Below, one piece after another: positions 17,401 to 25,076 of a stretch of DNA of 64,000 nt. Numbering within the stretch: position 1 is the stretch's first letter; each line of letters opens with the position of its first letter. The notes beneath the pieces were generated by a model. That model was not told where the DNA came from and ran no database searches. It worked only from the letters and a program-made list of their open reading frames with translations. Made by a program: the position numbers and the translations under genes. The stretch is from Cohnella rhizoplanae (lineage in GTDB: Bacteria; Bacillota; Bacilli; Paenibacillales; Paenibacillaceae), in contig NZ_CAOJCN010000024.1 of NCBI RefSeq assembly GCF_948329515.1, forward strand, positions 1 to 64,000. The letters run 5' to 3'.

Positions 17401-18068
17401 CCCGGCGGATCAGGGACGCGCTCGGCACCGCCGGCCCCGGCGTTGCCGACGCGTCCGGCGACGCCGCGGAAGCAGAGGCGGCTGCCGCCACCGGACCAGC
17501 CGCGATCGGCGCTGCGGTCGGCACCGCGGTCGGCGCCGCGGTCGACGCAGCTATAGCCGCGCCGACGGCAGGGGCGCCGGGCGTCGGCGCTGCCGTCGCG
17601 CTGGATGCCGATGCAGACGGCGCATCGGCTGCCGGAGGCGCCTTGGCCATGTCCGGCAACGCCGCGCTGCTCAAGCGCGTGCTGGTCCTGCAGCAGGTGC
17701 CGCTATTCCAGCATCTGAGCCCGGAGGGCTATGTCGATCTCGCGCAGCTCGTCCAGGAGGAAGACTATCCGGCTGGCAGGACGATCTGCAAGACCGGCGA
17801 ATACGGGGACACGCTGTACGCGGTCGTCGAAGGCGCCGTCAGCGTCCGCAGGGAAGGCCGCGCGATCGCGAGCCTGGGCGTGGGCGAGTACTTCGGCGAG
17901 ATGGCGATCATCGACAGCGGTCCCCGCTCCGCCGATTGCGTCGCCGCCGAGCGCACTTCGCTGCTCGCGCTGCGCAAGGAACAGCTGCTGGCCTTCTGCT
18001 TCCGCGACGCGCAGGCGCTCCGCGGCATGATGCGGGTGCTCTCCGAGCGTCTGCAGGGCATCGCATAG
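14403..18068 (+). CDS. NTT-like membrane domain fused to HEAT-type repeats and two cyclic-nucleotide-binding domains
   Basis: 1221 residues. Residues about 15-410 form 10-12 membrane helices with the feel of the ADP/ATP-translocase (NTT)/MFS superfamily (GRTAADALFL, FDVFNFLMIVCFWQFAT, SANQLIMFPVPPAWRSKAKNFMDG). Residues about 430-720 are repeated helical pairs of HEAT type (SVDVRAAAIAALVKYYG, SSQVAIRALESAAKLR). Two cNMP/CRP-type beta-roll domains follow, at about 880-990 and 1090-1200; each keeps the phosphate-binding cassette pattern GEYFGEMA...(A/P)R(T/S)A with Glu and Arg. An Ala/Gly-rich linker (about 1015-1080) separates them. No DNA-binding or enzyme domain is seen. The start has only a weak SD. 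Transport, sensing or scaffolding are all possible; substrate and ligand are unknown. A strong terminator follows. Confidence 0.85.
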   Translation: MLRILPARGAGNGEYAKVALLFLYFFCTVAASILGRTAADALFLSRFDNAALSGMYLPQAATMILTSLVFQRYAHRVRIERLLFGLLPTVAALILVSRIGIGLELGWVFRAIYVGFDVFNFLMIVCFWQFATAALDQRKAKKMIGLVASGGTLGTVASGFGIRGVVPVIGTANLLYLFAGLVLLGLVFVFAIKSLSARTGDAASNAAPVGPAKPQSSIAGNAGGLFKNVPHLKYMILLAASVTLSLTLIDYQFKVLLRESLQNEALAGFMGSFQGISGIVGLLVQLTLSGWVLTRFGVTTALLVFPVTLAAASLGLIFLPVLAMSVIAKGSDKVLGDTLYSSANQLIMFPVPPAWRSKAKNFMDGIVRNGSKGLAALLLLVLSRWLAPAQFSYIVAILLAIGIVSGLKIKKAYLQTLLSTLKTGQDDPQRAELDFMDPASRAMLADALRQQDKQQALYALRLLKDVDAFDLTPYLPGLLAHSQSEVVEETLVYIEQRKPAGLEDALLGLLSTGGVPVRATAAVALAAYMNEEHLDAISLLLDDPSVDVRAAAIAALVKYYGIEGMYRSVGLLKRLTESGIEEERMAVASLFGQIGVPSFYKPLLGLLKDPSSQVAIRALESAAKLRVPACIPPIADRLADREARRHATNALAAYDAAEIVPALRPYLERADIAIHMPAVLERIGTLQARDALLSAYEEAGFALRDRILESLLRMQKDLPAIPGAEAERYVRLELSLDGQYAEHGGAVAGLAAGAELAGSISEIRAGICRRIFQLLSLMYDERSMQAVYANWTEGDAQRQANAIEVVDQTVHGTLRGSLIKLMTATRDLALASKDADADRHWTWLAGQGDAWLAQLAAYERAKLSGAQADARAALQVEQVRLLKKISLFQGVPRAELAALADTLEPVSASAGSTLIREGEPGDCLYMIERGKVGVYKGETRVHELRGEEYFGEMAVLTQGARTATIAAEEDVRLWKLDSDVFYDRMIDRPSMAIEMMKLLSRRIRDALGTAGPGVADASGDAAEAEAAAATGPAAIGAAVGTAVGAAVDAAIAAPTAGAPGVGAAVALDADADGASAAGGALAMSGNAALLKRVLVLQQVPLFQHLSPEGYVDLAQLVQEEDYPAGRTICKTGEYGDTLYAVVEGAVSVRREGRAIASLGVGEYFGEMAIIDSGPRSADCVAAERTSLLALRKEQLLAFCFRDAQALRGMMRVLSERLQGIA

Positions 18069-18074
18069 GAAAAA

Positions 18075-18104
18075 GCCGGGCGACCGCGGTCGTCCGGCTT
18101 TTTT
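18075..18104 (+). terminator. Terminator of the membrane/cNMP fusion gene
   Basis: A 12-bp self-complementary stem (GCCGGGCGACCG with CGGTCGTCCGGC, one G-U) is followed by six T, 6 nt after the stop. Confidence 0.9.
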
Positions 18105-18171
18105 GGATCCCGCAAACGCCTAAAGGCGCACGCCGTCCACCTTGCGGCAAAACGCATATCTCGCCGCGCGT

Positions 18172-18205
18172 AAAAAAGCTCGCCGTCCATGAATGGACGG
18201 CGAGC
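18172..18205 (-). terminator. Terminator of the Gfo/Idh-AraC-Gfo/Idh operon
   Basis: A perfect 13-bp stem (GCTCGCCGTCCAT/ATGGACGGCGAGC) with a 2-nt centre, followed on the minus strand by six T. Confidence 0.88.
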
Positions 18206-18239
18206 AGGCTGCATGCATGACTATAGCGAGCGAAGCGAA

Positions 18240-19322
18240 TCAGTCCGGCAGCTTGATCTCGACCTCGCGGCGCAGATCGGCCGAACGCAGCACGCCGTCG
18301 ATGATCGCCTGCTGGATGAGGATCTGCTCGCCCGGGATCGGCGCCGGCCGGCCGTCGCGCACGGCTTCGGCAAAGTCGCGGACCTTCTCTTCGAAAAGGT
18401 TGAGCGAATGTCCGATCAGCGGCACCGCAGTCGAGGTGTTGCCGCCGAAGTCGTCGTGATACAGCGTCATGCTGCCGATCGCGCCGTCCCAGACGCCGGA
18501 CCACGGACCAGAGCCCGCCGGGGTCACCTTGAGACCCGCATCGGTGCCGAGGAACATCGTGGCGCCCAGCGTGTCCATGTGCATCGCCCAGGAGATCTTG
18601 AACTGGAGCACGAGGTCGTTGTCGAAGCGGACCATCGCCACGCCGAAGTCCTCCACCTCGAACTTCGCGGCTTCCGGGTGGTAGAGCGGGTTCGTGCCGA
18701 AGTGGTTCGACGTAAACGCCGATACAGACACCGGACGCGGATAGCCGAGCGTGTTCAGCGCCATGTCGAGCGAATAGCAGCCGATGTCCGCCATCGCGCC
18801 CGCGCCTGCCAGCGCCTGGCTGATGAACGTGCCGCCCGGCATGCCGCGGCGGCGTCCGCCGCCCGTTTCCGCATAATACACGTTGCCGAGGCGTCCGGAC
18901 TGGATGATATCCTGCAGCAGCTTCATGTTGGGATCGTAGCGCGGCTGGAACCCGATCGACAGCATGCCGTCGTTGGCCTTCGCCGTCTGCACCATATCCA
19001 GCGCTTCGTCCAGCGTTACCGACATCGGCTTCTCCAGCAGCACCTTTTTGCCCGCGCGCAGCGCGTCCACGCTCGTGCGGTGATGGGACGCATTGGGGGT
19101 ACAGATGCTGACCGCGTCGAGGTCGTGCGCGAGCAGCTCGGTATGGCTGTCGTACGCGCCTGCGCCCACGAGTCCCTCGCGCTCGGCGAACTCGCGCGCC
19201 CTGCCCGGCAGCACGTCCGCGACCGCCACGATGTCTACGAACGGCAGCTTGCGATAGGACATGACGTGGTAGCGGGCAATGCCGCCCGTGCCGATAATGC
19301 CGACTTTAATTCTCTCGCTCAT
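18240..19322 (-). CDS. Gfo/Idh/MocA-family oxidoreductase
   Basis: 360 residues. The N-terminal Rossmann fold shows KVGIIGTGGIARYHV (residues about 6-20) and the family EKPMS motif (about 95-99), whose lysine is catalytic in characterised members. The C-terminal alpha/beta substrate domain includes GAGAMADIGCYSLDMA, with Asp and His-like positions partly replaced (GCYSLD where GxHxxD is common). These enzymes oxidise or reduce sugars, inositols or related polyols with NAD(P). It is the third gene of an operon; its ATG overlaps the AraC stop (TAATG at 19320-19324). Substrate is not predictable from sequence. Confidence 0.9.
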   Translation of the reverse strand: MSERIKVGIIGTGGIARYHVMSYRKLPFVDIVAVADVLPGRAREFAEREGLVGAGAYDSHTELLAHDLDAVSICTPNASHHRTSVDALRAGKKVLLEKPMSVTLDEALDMVQTAKANDGMLSIGFQPRYDPNMKLLQDIIQSGRLGNVYYAETGGGRRRGMPGGTFISQALAGAGAMADIGCYSLDMALNTLGYPRPVSVSAFTSNHFGTNPLYHPEAAKFEVEDFGVAMVRFDNDLVLQFKISWAMHMDTLGATMFLGTDAGLKVTPAGSGPWSGVWDGAIGSMTLYHDDFGGNTSTAVPLIGHSLNLFEEKVRDFAEAVRDGRPAPIPGEQILIQQAIIDGVLRSADLRREVEIKLPD

Positions 19323-20341
19323 TAATGTTCAGACTCCTCTTCCGGAGCGCCCGGCTGCCGAATGCCATGCAAGCGGCGGTAGGCCGAAGGCGTCATGCCG
19401 AATTTATGTTTGAAAACCGGATATAAATAGTTCGGATTGCCGTAACCGTGCCCGGCCGCGATCGCTTCGACGGGACGCGGCGAGCTCAGCAGCTCCTCCG
19501 CGATCCGCTGCAGTCGCACATGCTCCACCCAATCGCGGAATGCCGTGCCGCCCTCGCTGCGGAAGATTCGCTGCAGCTGCCGCGGGCTCACCTGCACGCG
19601 CTCGGCGACCTCCTCCAGCGAGATCGGCCGCGCCGCGTTGTCCTCGATGTACTGCACGGCGAGGCGGAAGCGGTGATCCTTCATGTCGCGCGAAGGGATG
19701 CCGCGTCCGGCCTCGGGTGCGGCGTGCGCGCGGGCGGCGCGCAGCAGGATCTGCACGATATGCTGCTTGAGCGTCGTGTAGAAACCGACCGGCCGGTCCT
19801 CCCATGCACGATATGCGTCCAGGAACGCGTTCATCGCATGATACCGGTCGAGCGCCGGCGCCGAGGGCATCGTCTGCAGCAAGGCCAGGCAATCGTCCGC
19901 TTCCCTCCGCTCGAGCGGGTCGCCCCACTCGGCAGCCGTCCCGTGCTCGTCCAGGCGCACGATCTCGCAGTGAAGACACAGCTCGTGCATCGACTCTTCG
20001 GGATGGGCGCGCTGCTCGTGGACGACGTCGGGGCCGGTGAGGTAGAACAAGCCTTCCCGCAGCTCATAAGGCGTACCTTCGACGATAACGGTCCCCTTGC
20101 CCTTGGGGATAAAATGAAATTCGTATTCTGAATGCTTGTGCGGCGCGATGACGTACCCGGGCGGGAACTTCGTCAGATGGCAGCGAAGAACCCGTATGCC
20201 GAGGCCGCCCCACCTGAACCGCAGATCCAGCCGGTCCAGCGCATCCCAGCGGCGCTCCATGCGGGCGAACGCGAACGGCGTCTCGCCGGTACGCCGCTCG
20301 GCGTGCGTCGCCTCCGTCCGTTGGACGCCGGGGCCGGCCAT
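19322..20341 (-). CDS. AraC-family regulator with cupin sensor domain
   Basis: 339 residues from the ATG at 20341, 5 nt after the stop of the upstream dehydrogenase; GAGAGG lies about 9 nt before. Upstream in-frame codons overlap the neighbour and are not used. The N-terminal cupin (about residues 60-150: PPGYVIAPHKHSEYEFHFIPKG) is a likely sugar sensor. The C-terminal AraC domain (about 235-325) has two helix-turn-helix units: ISLEEVAERVQVSPRQLQRIF, then GYGNPNYLYPVFKHKFGMTPSAYRR. It lies between two Gfo/Idh genes in one operon and probably controls that operon in response to the compound they metabolise. Confidence 0.9.
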   Translation of the reverse strand: MAGPGVQRTEATHAERRTGETPFAFARMERRWDALDRLDLRFRWGGLGIRVLRCHLTKFPPGYVIAPHKHSEYEFHFIPKGKGTVIVEGTPYELREGLFYLTGPDVVHEQRAHPEESMHELCLHCEIVRLDEHGTAAEWGDPLERREADDCLALLQTMPSAPALDRYHAMNAFLDAYRAWEDRPVGFYTTLKQHIVQILLRAARAHAAPEAGRGIPSRDMKDHRFRLAVQYIEDNAARPISLEEVAERVQVSPRQLQRIFRSEGGTAFRDWVEHVRLQRIAEELLSSPRPVEAIAAGHGYGNPNYLYPVFKHKFGMTPSAYRRLHGIRQPGAPEEESEH

Positions 20342-20346
20342 CTCAG

Positions 20347-21339
20347 TCAGCCTCTCAGCGAGGACAGCGCGACGGCTCTGCCTTCCGATGCCGAACGGTT
20401 GGCCGCATCCATGAGCAAGGTGAGATCGAGCGCGAACGCGACATTCTCGGTTGCCTCGGTATTCTCCTGGATGTGGCGGACCCATTGGTCGAAGGCGTAC
20501 GGCACGCGATCGCCCACGGGGATCTCGGTCCAGGCCTTTTCCGCATCGCTGTTGGTGCGCAACAGGATCTTCTCCTCGGGGAATCCGTAAAGGAGCGTCC
20601 CGTCGGTGCCGTGCAGCTCGATCGAGAACGGCGAATGGCTATTCACGAAGCCCGCTTCGGCGATGCCGATCGCGCCGTTCGGATAAGAGAAGACCGCGAC
20701 TGCATTGTCCTCGACCTCGCGTCCGCTTGCATAGCCGAAGGTTGCGCTGACGGTCTCGGGGAGGCCAAGGAACTTGCGCACCAGATAGACCGGATGACAG
20801 CCCAGATCGATGAGCGCTCCGCCGCCGCATTGCTCTTTCGAATAAAAGTGCTGCGGCAGCCAATCGGCGGTCGACCCGTTGTGCGACAATCTGACGCGAG
20901 CCAGCGTGAGCTGACCCAGCTTGCCGGAAGCGATGACTTCAAGGATCGATTGCGTATATCCGTCGTAGAGACGGGGCAGCGAGACGGCAAACTTCACCCC
21001 GGCCTCGCGGACTGCCGCTTCGATCTCGCCGGCTTCCGCCACTGTAGGCGCTACCACTTTTTCCGTGAAAATATGCTTGCCCGCCCGCGCGGCCTTCACC
21101 ATCACGTCGCGATGCATATTCGTCGGCGCGTCGACGACGACTGCGTCGATGTCTTCCCGCGCGAGCAACTCGTCCAGATCCGCAATGAAAGGAACGCCGT
21201 ACTTCTCCGCCTTCTCCGCGCCGCGCGCGGGCAGCTCGTCCCAGATCGCCGCGATCTCCGTATCCGGATGACCCAGCACCTGCTTGGTGTAGTCCTCTGC
21301 GTGCACGTGCCAATAACTCAGCATGCCGATTCGAATCAT
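20347..21339 (-). CDS. Gfo/Idh/MocA-family oxidoreductase
   Basis: 330 residues and the first gene of the operon. The N terminus IRIGMLSYWHVHAEDY departs from the usual GxGxxG dinucleotide motif (GMLSYWHVHA), a feature of a subset of the family. The conserved lysine is in TEKVVAPT (about residues 91-98), and GGGALIDLGCHPVYLVR (about 170-186) gives the D-x-x-x-H pair of the substrate domain. It is about 30% shorter in divergence-prone regions than the downstream paralogue and clearly a different clade. The gene starts divergently from an M20 peptidase across a 232-bp gap. Substrate unknown. Confidence 0.88.
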   Translation of the reverse strand: MIRIGMLSYWHVHAEDYTKQVLGHPDTEIAAIWDELPARGAEKAEKYGVPFIADLDELLAREDIDAVVVDAPTNMHRDVMVKAARAGKHIFTEKVVAPTVAEAGEIEAAVREAGVKFAVSLPRLYDGYTQSILEVIASGKLGQLTLARVRLSHNGSTADWLPQHFYSKEQCGGGALIDLGCHPVYLVRKFLGLPETVSATFGYASGREVEDNAVAVFSYPNGAIGIAEAGFVNSHSPFSIELHGTDGTLLYGFPEEKILLRTNSDAEKAWTEIPVGDRVPYAFDQWVRHIQENTEATENVAFALDLTLLMDAANRSASEGRAVALSSLRG

Positions 21340-21571
21340 GTAGGCTGCTCTCCCTTCAAATATACGACACTACCACAAGATATCACGTACGCATCCCTGA
21401 TTTAAATGCAATTTCGTGTCATTCGAACTATAATTATGCGACACCCGCTTCGTTCATTTTAACATATGGATCAATTGTGATACACTTCGCGATAGACGGG
21501 AAACACGGACGCTCCATACGCTCCGCGTTCCATTTGCGTTCCATATAAGGAAGAGAAAGAAGGCATGCCTG

Positions 21572-22768
21572 ATGAACGAGCAGACCGTATCCTACAAATC
21601 CCGGATCCGCGCGACGATCGACGACTACGCGCCGGAGCTAAGAGAGATTGCTTCGTATATCGCCGCTCATCCCGAGCTGGGGCACGAAGAACGGCTCGCA
21701 GCGTCCCGCCTAGCCGATGCGCTCGAGCGGCTCGGCTTCGCCGTGACGCGCGGCACGCTCGGACTCGAGACCGCGTTCGTCGCGGAATATCGCTCGGCCA
21801 AGCCGGGACCCACGGTCGCCCTGCTCGCCGAGTACGACGCGCTGCCCGAGATCGGCCATGCTTGCGGGCATCACTTGATCTGCACGATGGCGCTCGGCGC
21901 CGCAGCCGGTCTGCGGCCGCTGCTGGACGAGACGGGCGGGGTGATCCGCGTGTACGGCACGCCTGCCGAGGAGACCAAGGGCGCCAAGGTCGACATGGCC
22001 GCGGCCGGCTTGTTCGACGACGTGGACGCGGCGCTCATGGCGCATCCCTACCACAGCTTCGAACGTTCGGGCTCGTCGCTCGCCATGGACGCGCTGCAGT
22101 ACGAGTTCCACGGCAGAGCCGCGCACGCCGCGGCCAATCCGGAGGACGGCATCAATGCGCTGGACGCCGTCATCCAGCTCTTCAACGGCGTCGGCGCGCT
22201 GCGCCAGCAGACCCGCAGCGACGCCCGCATTCACGGCATCGTGTCGCACGGCGGCCTGGCACCGAACGTCATTCCCGATTATGCGGCCGCGCGCTTCTAC
22301 GTCCGCGCCAAGAGCCGCGCCTATACGGACGAGCTCGCGCGCAAGGTAAACGCCTGCGCGGAGGCCGCCGCGCTCGCCACCGGAAGCCGGTTGGTCGTCA
22401 GCAACTACGAATATTCCTACGACGAGCTCCGCACGAACGAGGCATTGTCCGACGCGTTCATCGCCAACCTGATCGAGGGCGGCGTCTCCGCGGGCGAGAT
22501 CGCCTCCGGTCACGACAACGGCTCGCTGGATCTCGGCAACGTATCGCTGCGATGCCCGGCCGTGCATGGCTACGTCAAGGTCGTCGATGCCCCCTACGCG
22601 CTGCATTCGATCGAGTTCAGGGACGCGGCGCAGCTGCCGAGAGCCTACGACGGCATGGTGCTCGGCGCCAAGACGCTGGCGCTCACCGCCTTCGACGTGC
22701 TGACCGACGGCGAACTGCTCTCCCGGATCCGGGCGGAGTTCGACACGGTCTCAGGGCGCTCCATGTAA
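21572..22768 (+). CDS. M20-family metallopeptidase/amidohydrolase
   Basis: 398 residues, close to the AbgB/M20D branch that hydrolyses N-acyl or p-aminobenzoyl amino acids. Metal-ligand segments are EYDALPEIGHACGHHL (residues about 88-103) and GTPAEETKGAK (about 130-140, with the catalytic Glu-Glu pair), followed by a His in AHPYHSF. The dimerisation lid domain (about 175-285: FHGRAAHAAANPEDGINALDA) is complete. There is no signal peptide, so it acts in the cytoplasm. AAGAAGG lies 8 nt before the ATG. A terminator follows. The true substrate is not known. Confidence 0.93.
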   Translation: MNEQTVSYKSRIRATIDDYAPELREIASYIAAHPELGHEERLAASRLADALERLGFAVTRGTLGLETAFVAEYRSAKPGPTVALLAEYDALPEIGHACGHHLICTMALGAAAGLRPLLDETGGVIRVYGTPAEETKGAKVDMAAAGLFDDVDAALMAHPYHSFERSGSSLAMDALQYEFHGRAAHAAANPEDGINALDAVIQLFNGVGALRQQTRSDARIHGIVSHGGLAPNVIPDYAAARFYVRAKSRAYTDELARKVNACAEAAALATGSRLVVSNYEYSYDELRTNEALSDAFIANLIEGGVSAGEIASGHDNGSLDLGNVSLRCPAVHGYVKVVDAPYALHSIEFRDAAQLPRAYDGMVLGAKTLALTAFDVLTDGELLSRIRAEFDTVSGRSM

Positions 22769-22790
22769 TGCATTAGTCAAGTATGCGATG

Positions 22791-22849
22791 ACCGCGAGAA
22801 AGCCGATGCGCCGTGAACGTCGGGCGCGGCGGACTTTACGCGGTTTTTT
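22791..22849 (+). terminator. Terminator after the M20 peptidase
   Basis: An outer stem ACCGCG/CGCGGT encloses an inner GC hairpin (GCGCC/GGCGC region) and is followed by six T. It starts 22 nt after the stop codon. Confidence 0.8.
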
Positions 22850-22937
22850 GGTTGTAATTACCTAATATTATTTTAGGTTTATGATTTATTCGCTAATTGT
22901 TTGGTGAATGTAAATAAATTTCGATCATTTACTCTAT

Positions 22938-22962
22938 TTAATCGTACGGTGGCTCCCGATAA
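22938..22962 (+). promoter_or_regulatory. Possible SigD (flagellar sigma) promoter of the chemoreceptor
   Basis: CCCGATAA matches seven of eight bases of the SigD -10 element (GCCGATAA), 66 nt before the chemoreceptor start. The -35 is poor: TTTAA lies at 13-14 nt rather than TAAA at 15. SigD control of chemoreceptors is known in Bacillus; its use here is inference. Confidence 0.45.
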
Positions 22963-23028
22963 CTATAGAGCAGGGTTAGCGGAATTGTTATTTCGTTAGC
23001 CTACATATGGTAAAAGGAGCGATCTTTG

Positions 23029-24756
23029 ATGTACGTCTCAGTGAAGGTTCGATTGATCATGCTGTTCGCGGTACCTTTGCTGCTGTTCGCCGGCACCGCC
23101 GTGTACTTGCTCCAACTGATCGGTTCGAACACGGACCGCCTGTCCGCTACGCTGTACGATACCGCCTACCGCTCGACCGCGGAGGTGCTGAGCTCGGACC
23201 GCGATATGCAGCAAGCGCTGTCCGACTACCTAATGATCCGCTACGCGAATCTATCGGCGGAAGAGAAAAGGGCGACGCTCGACGACTACCGAGCCAAGGT
23301 GAAAAAGATCAACGCCGCGATCGGAAGCGCGACGGAAATCATAAAACGCGAAGGCTTGGAAAACCTGGCGCATCCGACGACGGGAGAGACCATCAGCGAG
23401 ATCATGGTTAACTTCCAAAACGGCTTCCGCGTCTGGTCCGCGCAAGCCTCGGTCACGCTGCAGCAGCCGAAGATTAACCCGGAGCAAGAGAGCGCCCTGC
23501 TCGCCAAGTTCCGTCAGGGCAGGGACAGCGTGGGCGCTTTCGGGGAGATCATGAACCGTTATGCCGAAGATGAGACCGCTGGCATCCGCAGGGACACGCG
23601 CACCGCTTCGACCACGGTTTATGCCGCGCTTATCATCGTATCGGCGTTGTTCGTCGCCCTTGGCGCCTATCTGATCTACACGCTGAGCCGCACGATCGGC
23701 AACGTGCTACGCAAGACCCGCTCGGTCGCCGCAGGCAACCTGGCCTTCGCTCCGCTGGACAAGTACGGCCGGGACGAGCTCGGACAGATCGATCAGTCGG
23801 TGGACGCCATGATCGCGCAGATTCGCGGACTCGCGGAGAGCATCTCCTCGCACACGCGCGTCGTCGAGTCGTCGTCGCGCACGCTGGCGGATGGGGCTGC
23901 CGAATCCGCCCGGGCGACGCACGCGTCCGCCGGCCACATCGGCGAGGTGCGGACCCAGATCGAGATCCAGTCCTCGATCGCGGAGGAGACGAGCCGTGCC
24001 ATCGAAGAGATGGCGCGAGGCGTCGGACGCATCGCGGACAGCATGGGGACGATCTCCGGCCATGCGTCCGAGGCCGAAGATATCGCCGAGCGCAGCGCGG
24101 GCAAGGTGAACGCGCTTCGTCTTCAGCTCGAGGAGATCCTCGCATCCGTGCGCGGCTTGTCCGAGATCGTCGAGCGGCTGCGGGATCAGTCGGGACGCAT
24201 CGGCGCGATCGCGGACAACATCACCGGCTTCGCAGGCCGGACCAACATCCTGTCGCTGAACGCGTCCATTGAAGCGGCAAGGGCGGGCGAGCACGGACGG
24301 GGCTTCGCCGTCGTCGCCGAGGAGATCCGCAAGCTGGCAGCCAGCTCGATGGAGTCGGCGCAAGGCATCCACGAGCTGATCTCGGACACGCAGGGCGGGA
24401 TCGCCAGCGCTGCCGGACAGATGGACGCGACGCTCGCGCGCTCGGAGACGGGCGGCGAGATGATGGCTCAGGTCGAGCGGGACTTCTCGGAGATCCGTCG
24501 CGCCGTGAAGGAGGTCTCCATGCAAGTCGCCGACGCTTCCGCCGTCACCGAGCAGATGTCGGCCGGCTCGGAGGAAGTCGCGGCCAGCATGGAGCAGGCT
24601 TCCCGCTCGGCGCAGGACAACGCGCACAAGACCCACCTCGTCGCGGCGGCGTCCGACCGCCAGCTCGCGCTAAGCGAGGAGATCGCCTCCGCCGCCTCCT
24701 CGCTGCGGGAGGTCGTAGGCAGCCTGACGGAGGCCGTCGGCAAGTTCAAGTGGTAG
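23029..24756 (+). CDS. Methyl-accepting chemotaxis protein
   Basis: 575 residues. The ATG at 23029 has AAAGGAG 9 nt upstream; a TTG one codon earlier is also possible. TM1 (about residues 5-27) and TM2 (about 197-219) bracket an extracytoplasmic sensor of about 165 residues, which looks like an all-helical four-helix bundle. A HAMP domain (about 220-272) leads into the signalling domain, whose hairpin tip reads ITGFAGRTNILSLNASIEAA and GEHGRGFAVVAEEIRKLA (about 400-440). It should signal through CheA/CheW to the flagella. No partner genes are adjacent, and the ligand is unknown. Confidence 0.95.
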   Translation: MYVSVKVRLIMLFAVPLLLFAGTAVYLLQLIGSNTDRLSATLYDTAYRSTAEVLSSDRDMQQALSDYLMIRYANLSAEEKRATLDDYRAKVKKINAAIGSATEIIKREGLENLAHPTTGETISEIMVNFQNGFRVWSAQASVTLQQPKINPEQESALLAKFRQGRDSVGAFGEIMNRYAEDETAGIRRDTRTASTTVYAALIIVSALFVALGAYLIYTLSRTIGNVLRKTRSVAAGNLAFAPLDKYGRDELGQIDQSVDAMIAQIRGLAESISSHTRVVESSSRTLADGAAESARATHASAGHIGEVRTQIEIQSSIAEETSRAIEEMARGVGRIADSMGTISGHASEAEDIAERSAGKVNALRLQLEEILASVRGLSEIVERLRDQSGRIGAIADNITGFAGRTNILSLNASIEAARAGEHGRGFAVVAEEIRKLAASSMESAQGIHELISDTQGGIASAAGQMDATLARSETGGEMMAQVERDFSEIRRAVKEVSMQVADASAVTEQMSAGSEEVAASMEQASRSAQDNAHKTHLVAAASDRQLALSEEIASAASSLREVVGSLTEAVGKFKW

Positions 24757-24770
24757 CGGCAATATAAAAA

Positions 24771-24828
24771 ACGACGTATCGCGATCCGGCCGAAACGAAG
24801 CAGACTCGGCGGAACAACGATACGTCGT
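24771..24828. repeat. Inverted repeat downstream of the chemoreceptor
   Basis: ACGACGTATCG (24771-24781) is perfectly mirrored by CGATACGTCGT (24818-24828) around a 36-nt GC-rich spacer with a small inner stem. AAAAAA precedes the left arm, so it could end transcription arriving on the minus strand as well as the chemoreceptor transcript. Confidence 0.6.
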
Positions 24829-24878
24829 ATCACGTTCCACCCGCTCTCACGATGCCACCTAATCTCACGATTTCATCG

Positions 24879-25052
24879 AATGCGGCACATCCTTATCTCC
24901 GCCCAACCCCACACTTTCTGCCAAATAAGAATGTGACACATCACTATCTCCGCCCAACCCCGCCTTTCCTGCCAAATAAGAATGCGGCACATCGCTATCT
25001 CCGCCCGACCCCGCTTTTCCCGCCAAATAAGAATGTGCCACATCCTTATCCC
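24879..25052. repeat. 51-bp tandem repeat, about 3.4 copies
   Basis: Units start at 24879, 24930, 24981 and 25032 (last one partial). Each begins AATGYGNCACATC, runs through TATCTCCGCCC, and ends GCCAAATAAG. Copies differ at only a few positions. ATGTGACACAT in the second unit is a small palindrome. The period is a multiple of three, so both strands stay open, but no convincing start or SD goes with it. Together with the inverted repeat it fills the gap between the chemoreceptor and the nuclease-like gene. Confidence 0.9.
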
Positions 25053-25076
25053 GGCGACACTCGCCTCAACCGTCGC

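Noticed and set aside
21340..21571. Promoters in the divergent gap between the dehydrogenase and the M20 gene
   Set aside because: AT-rich with several TATAAT-like strings but no convincing paired boxes; left unassigned.
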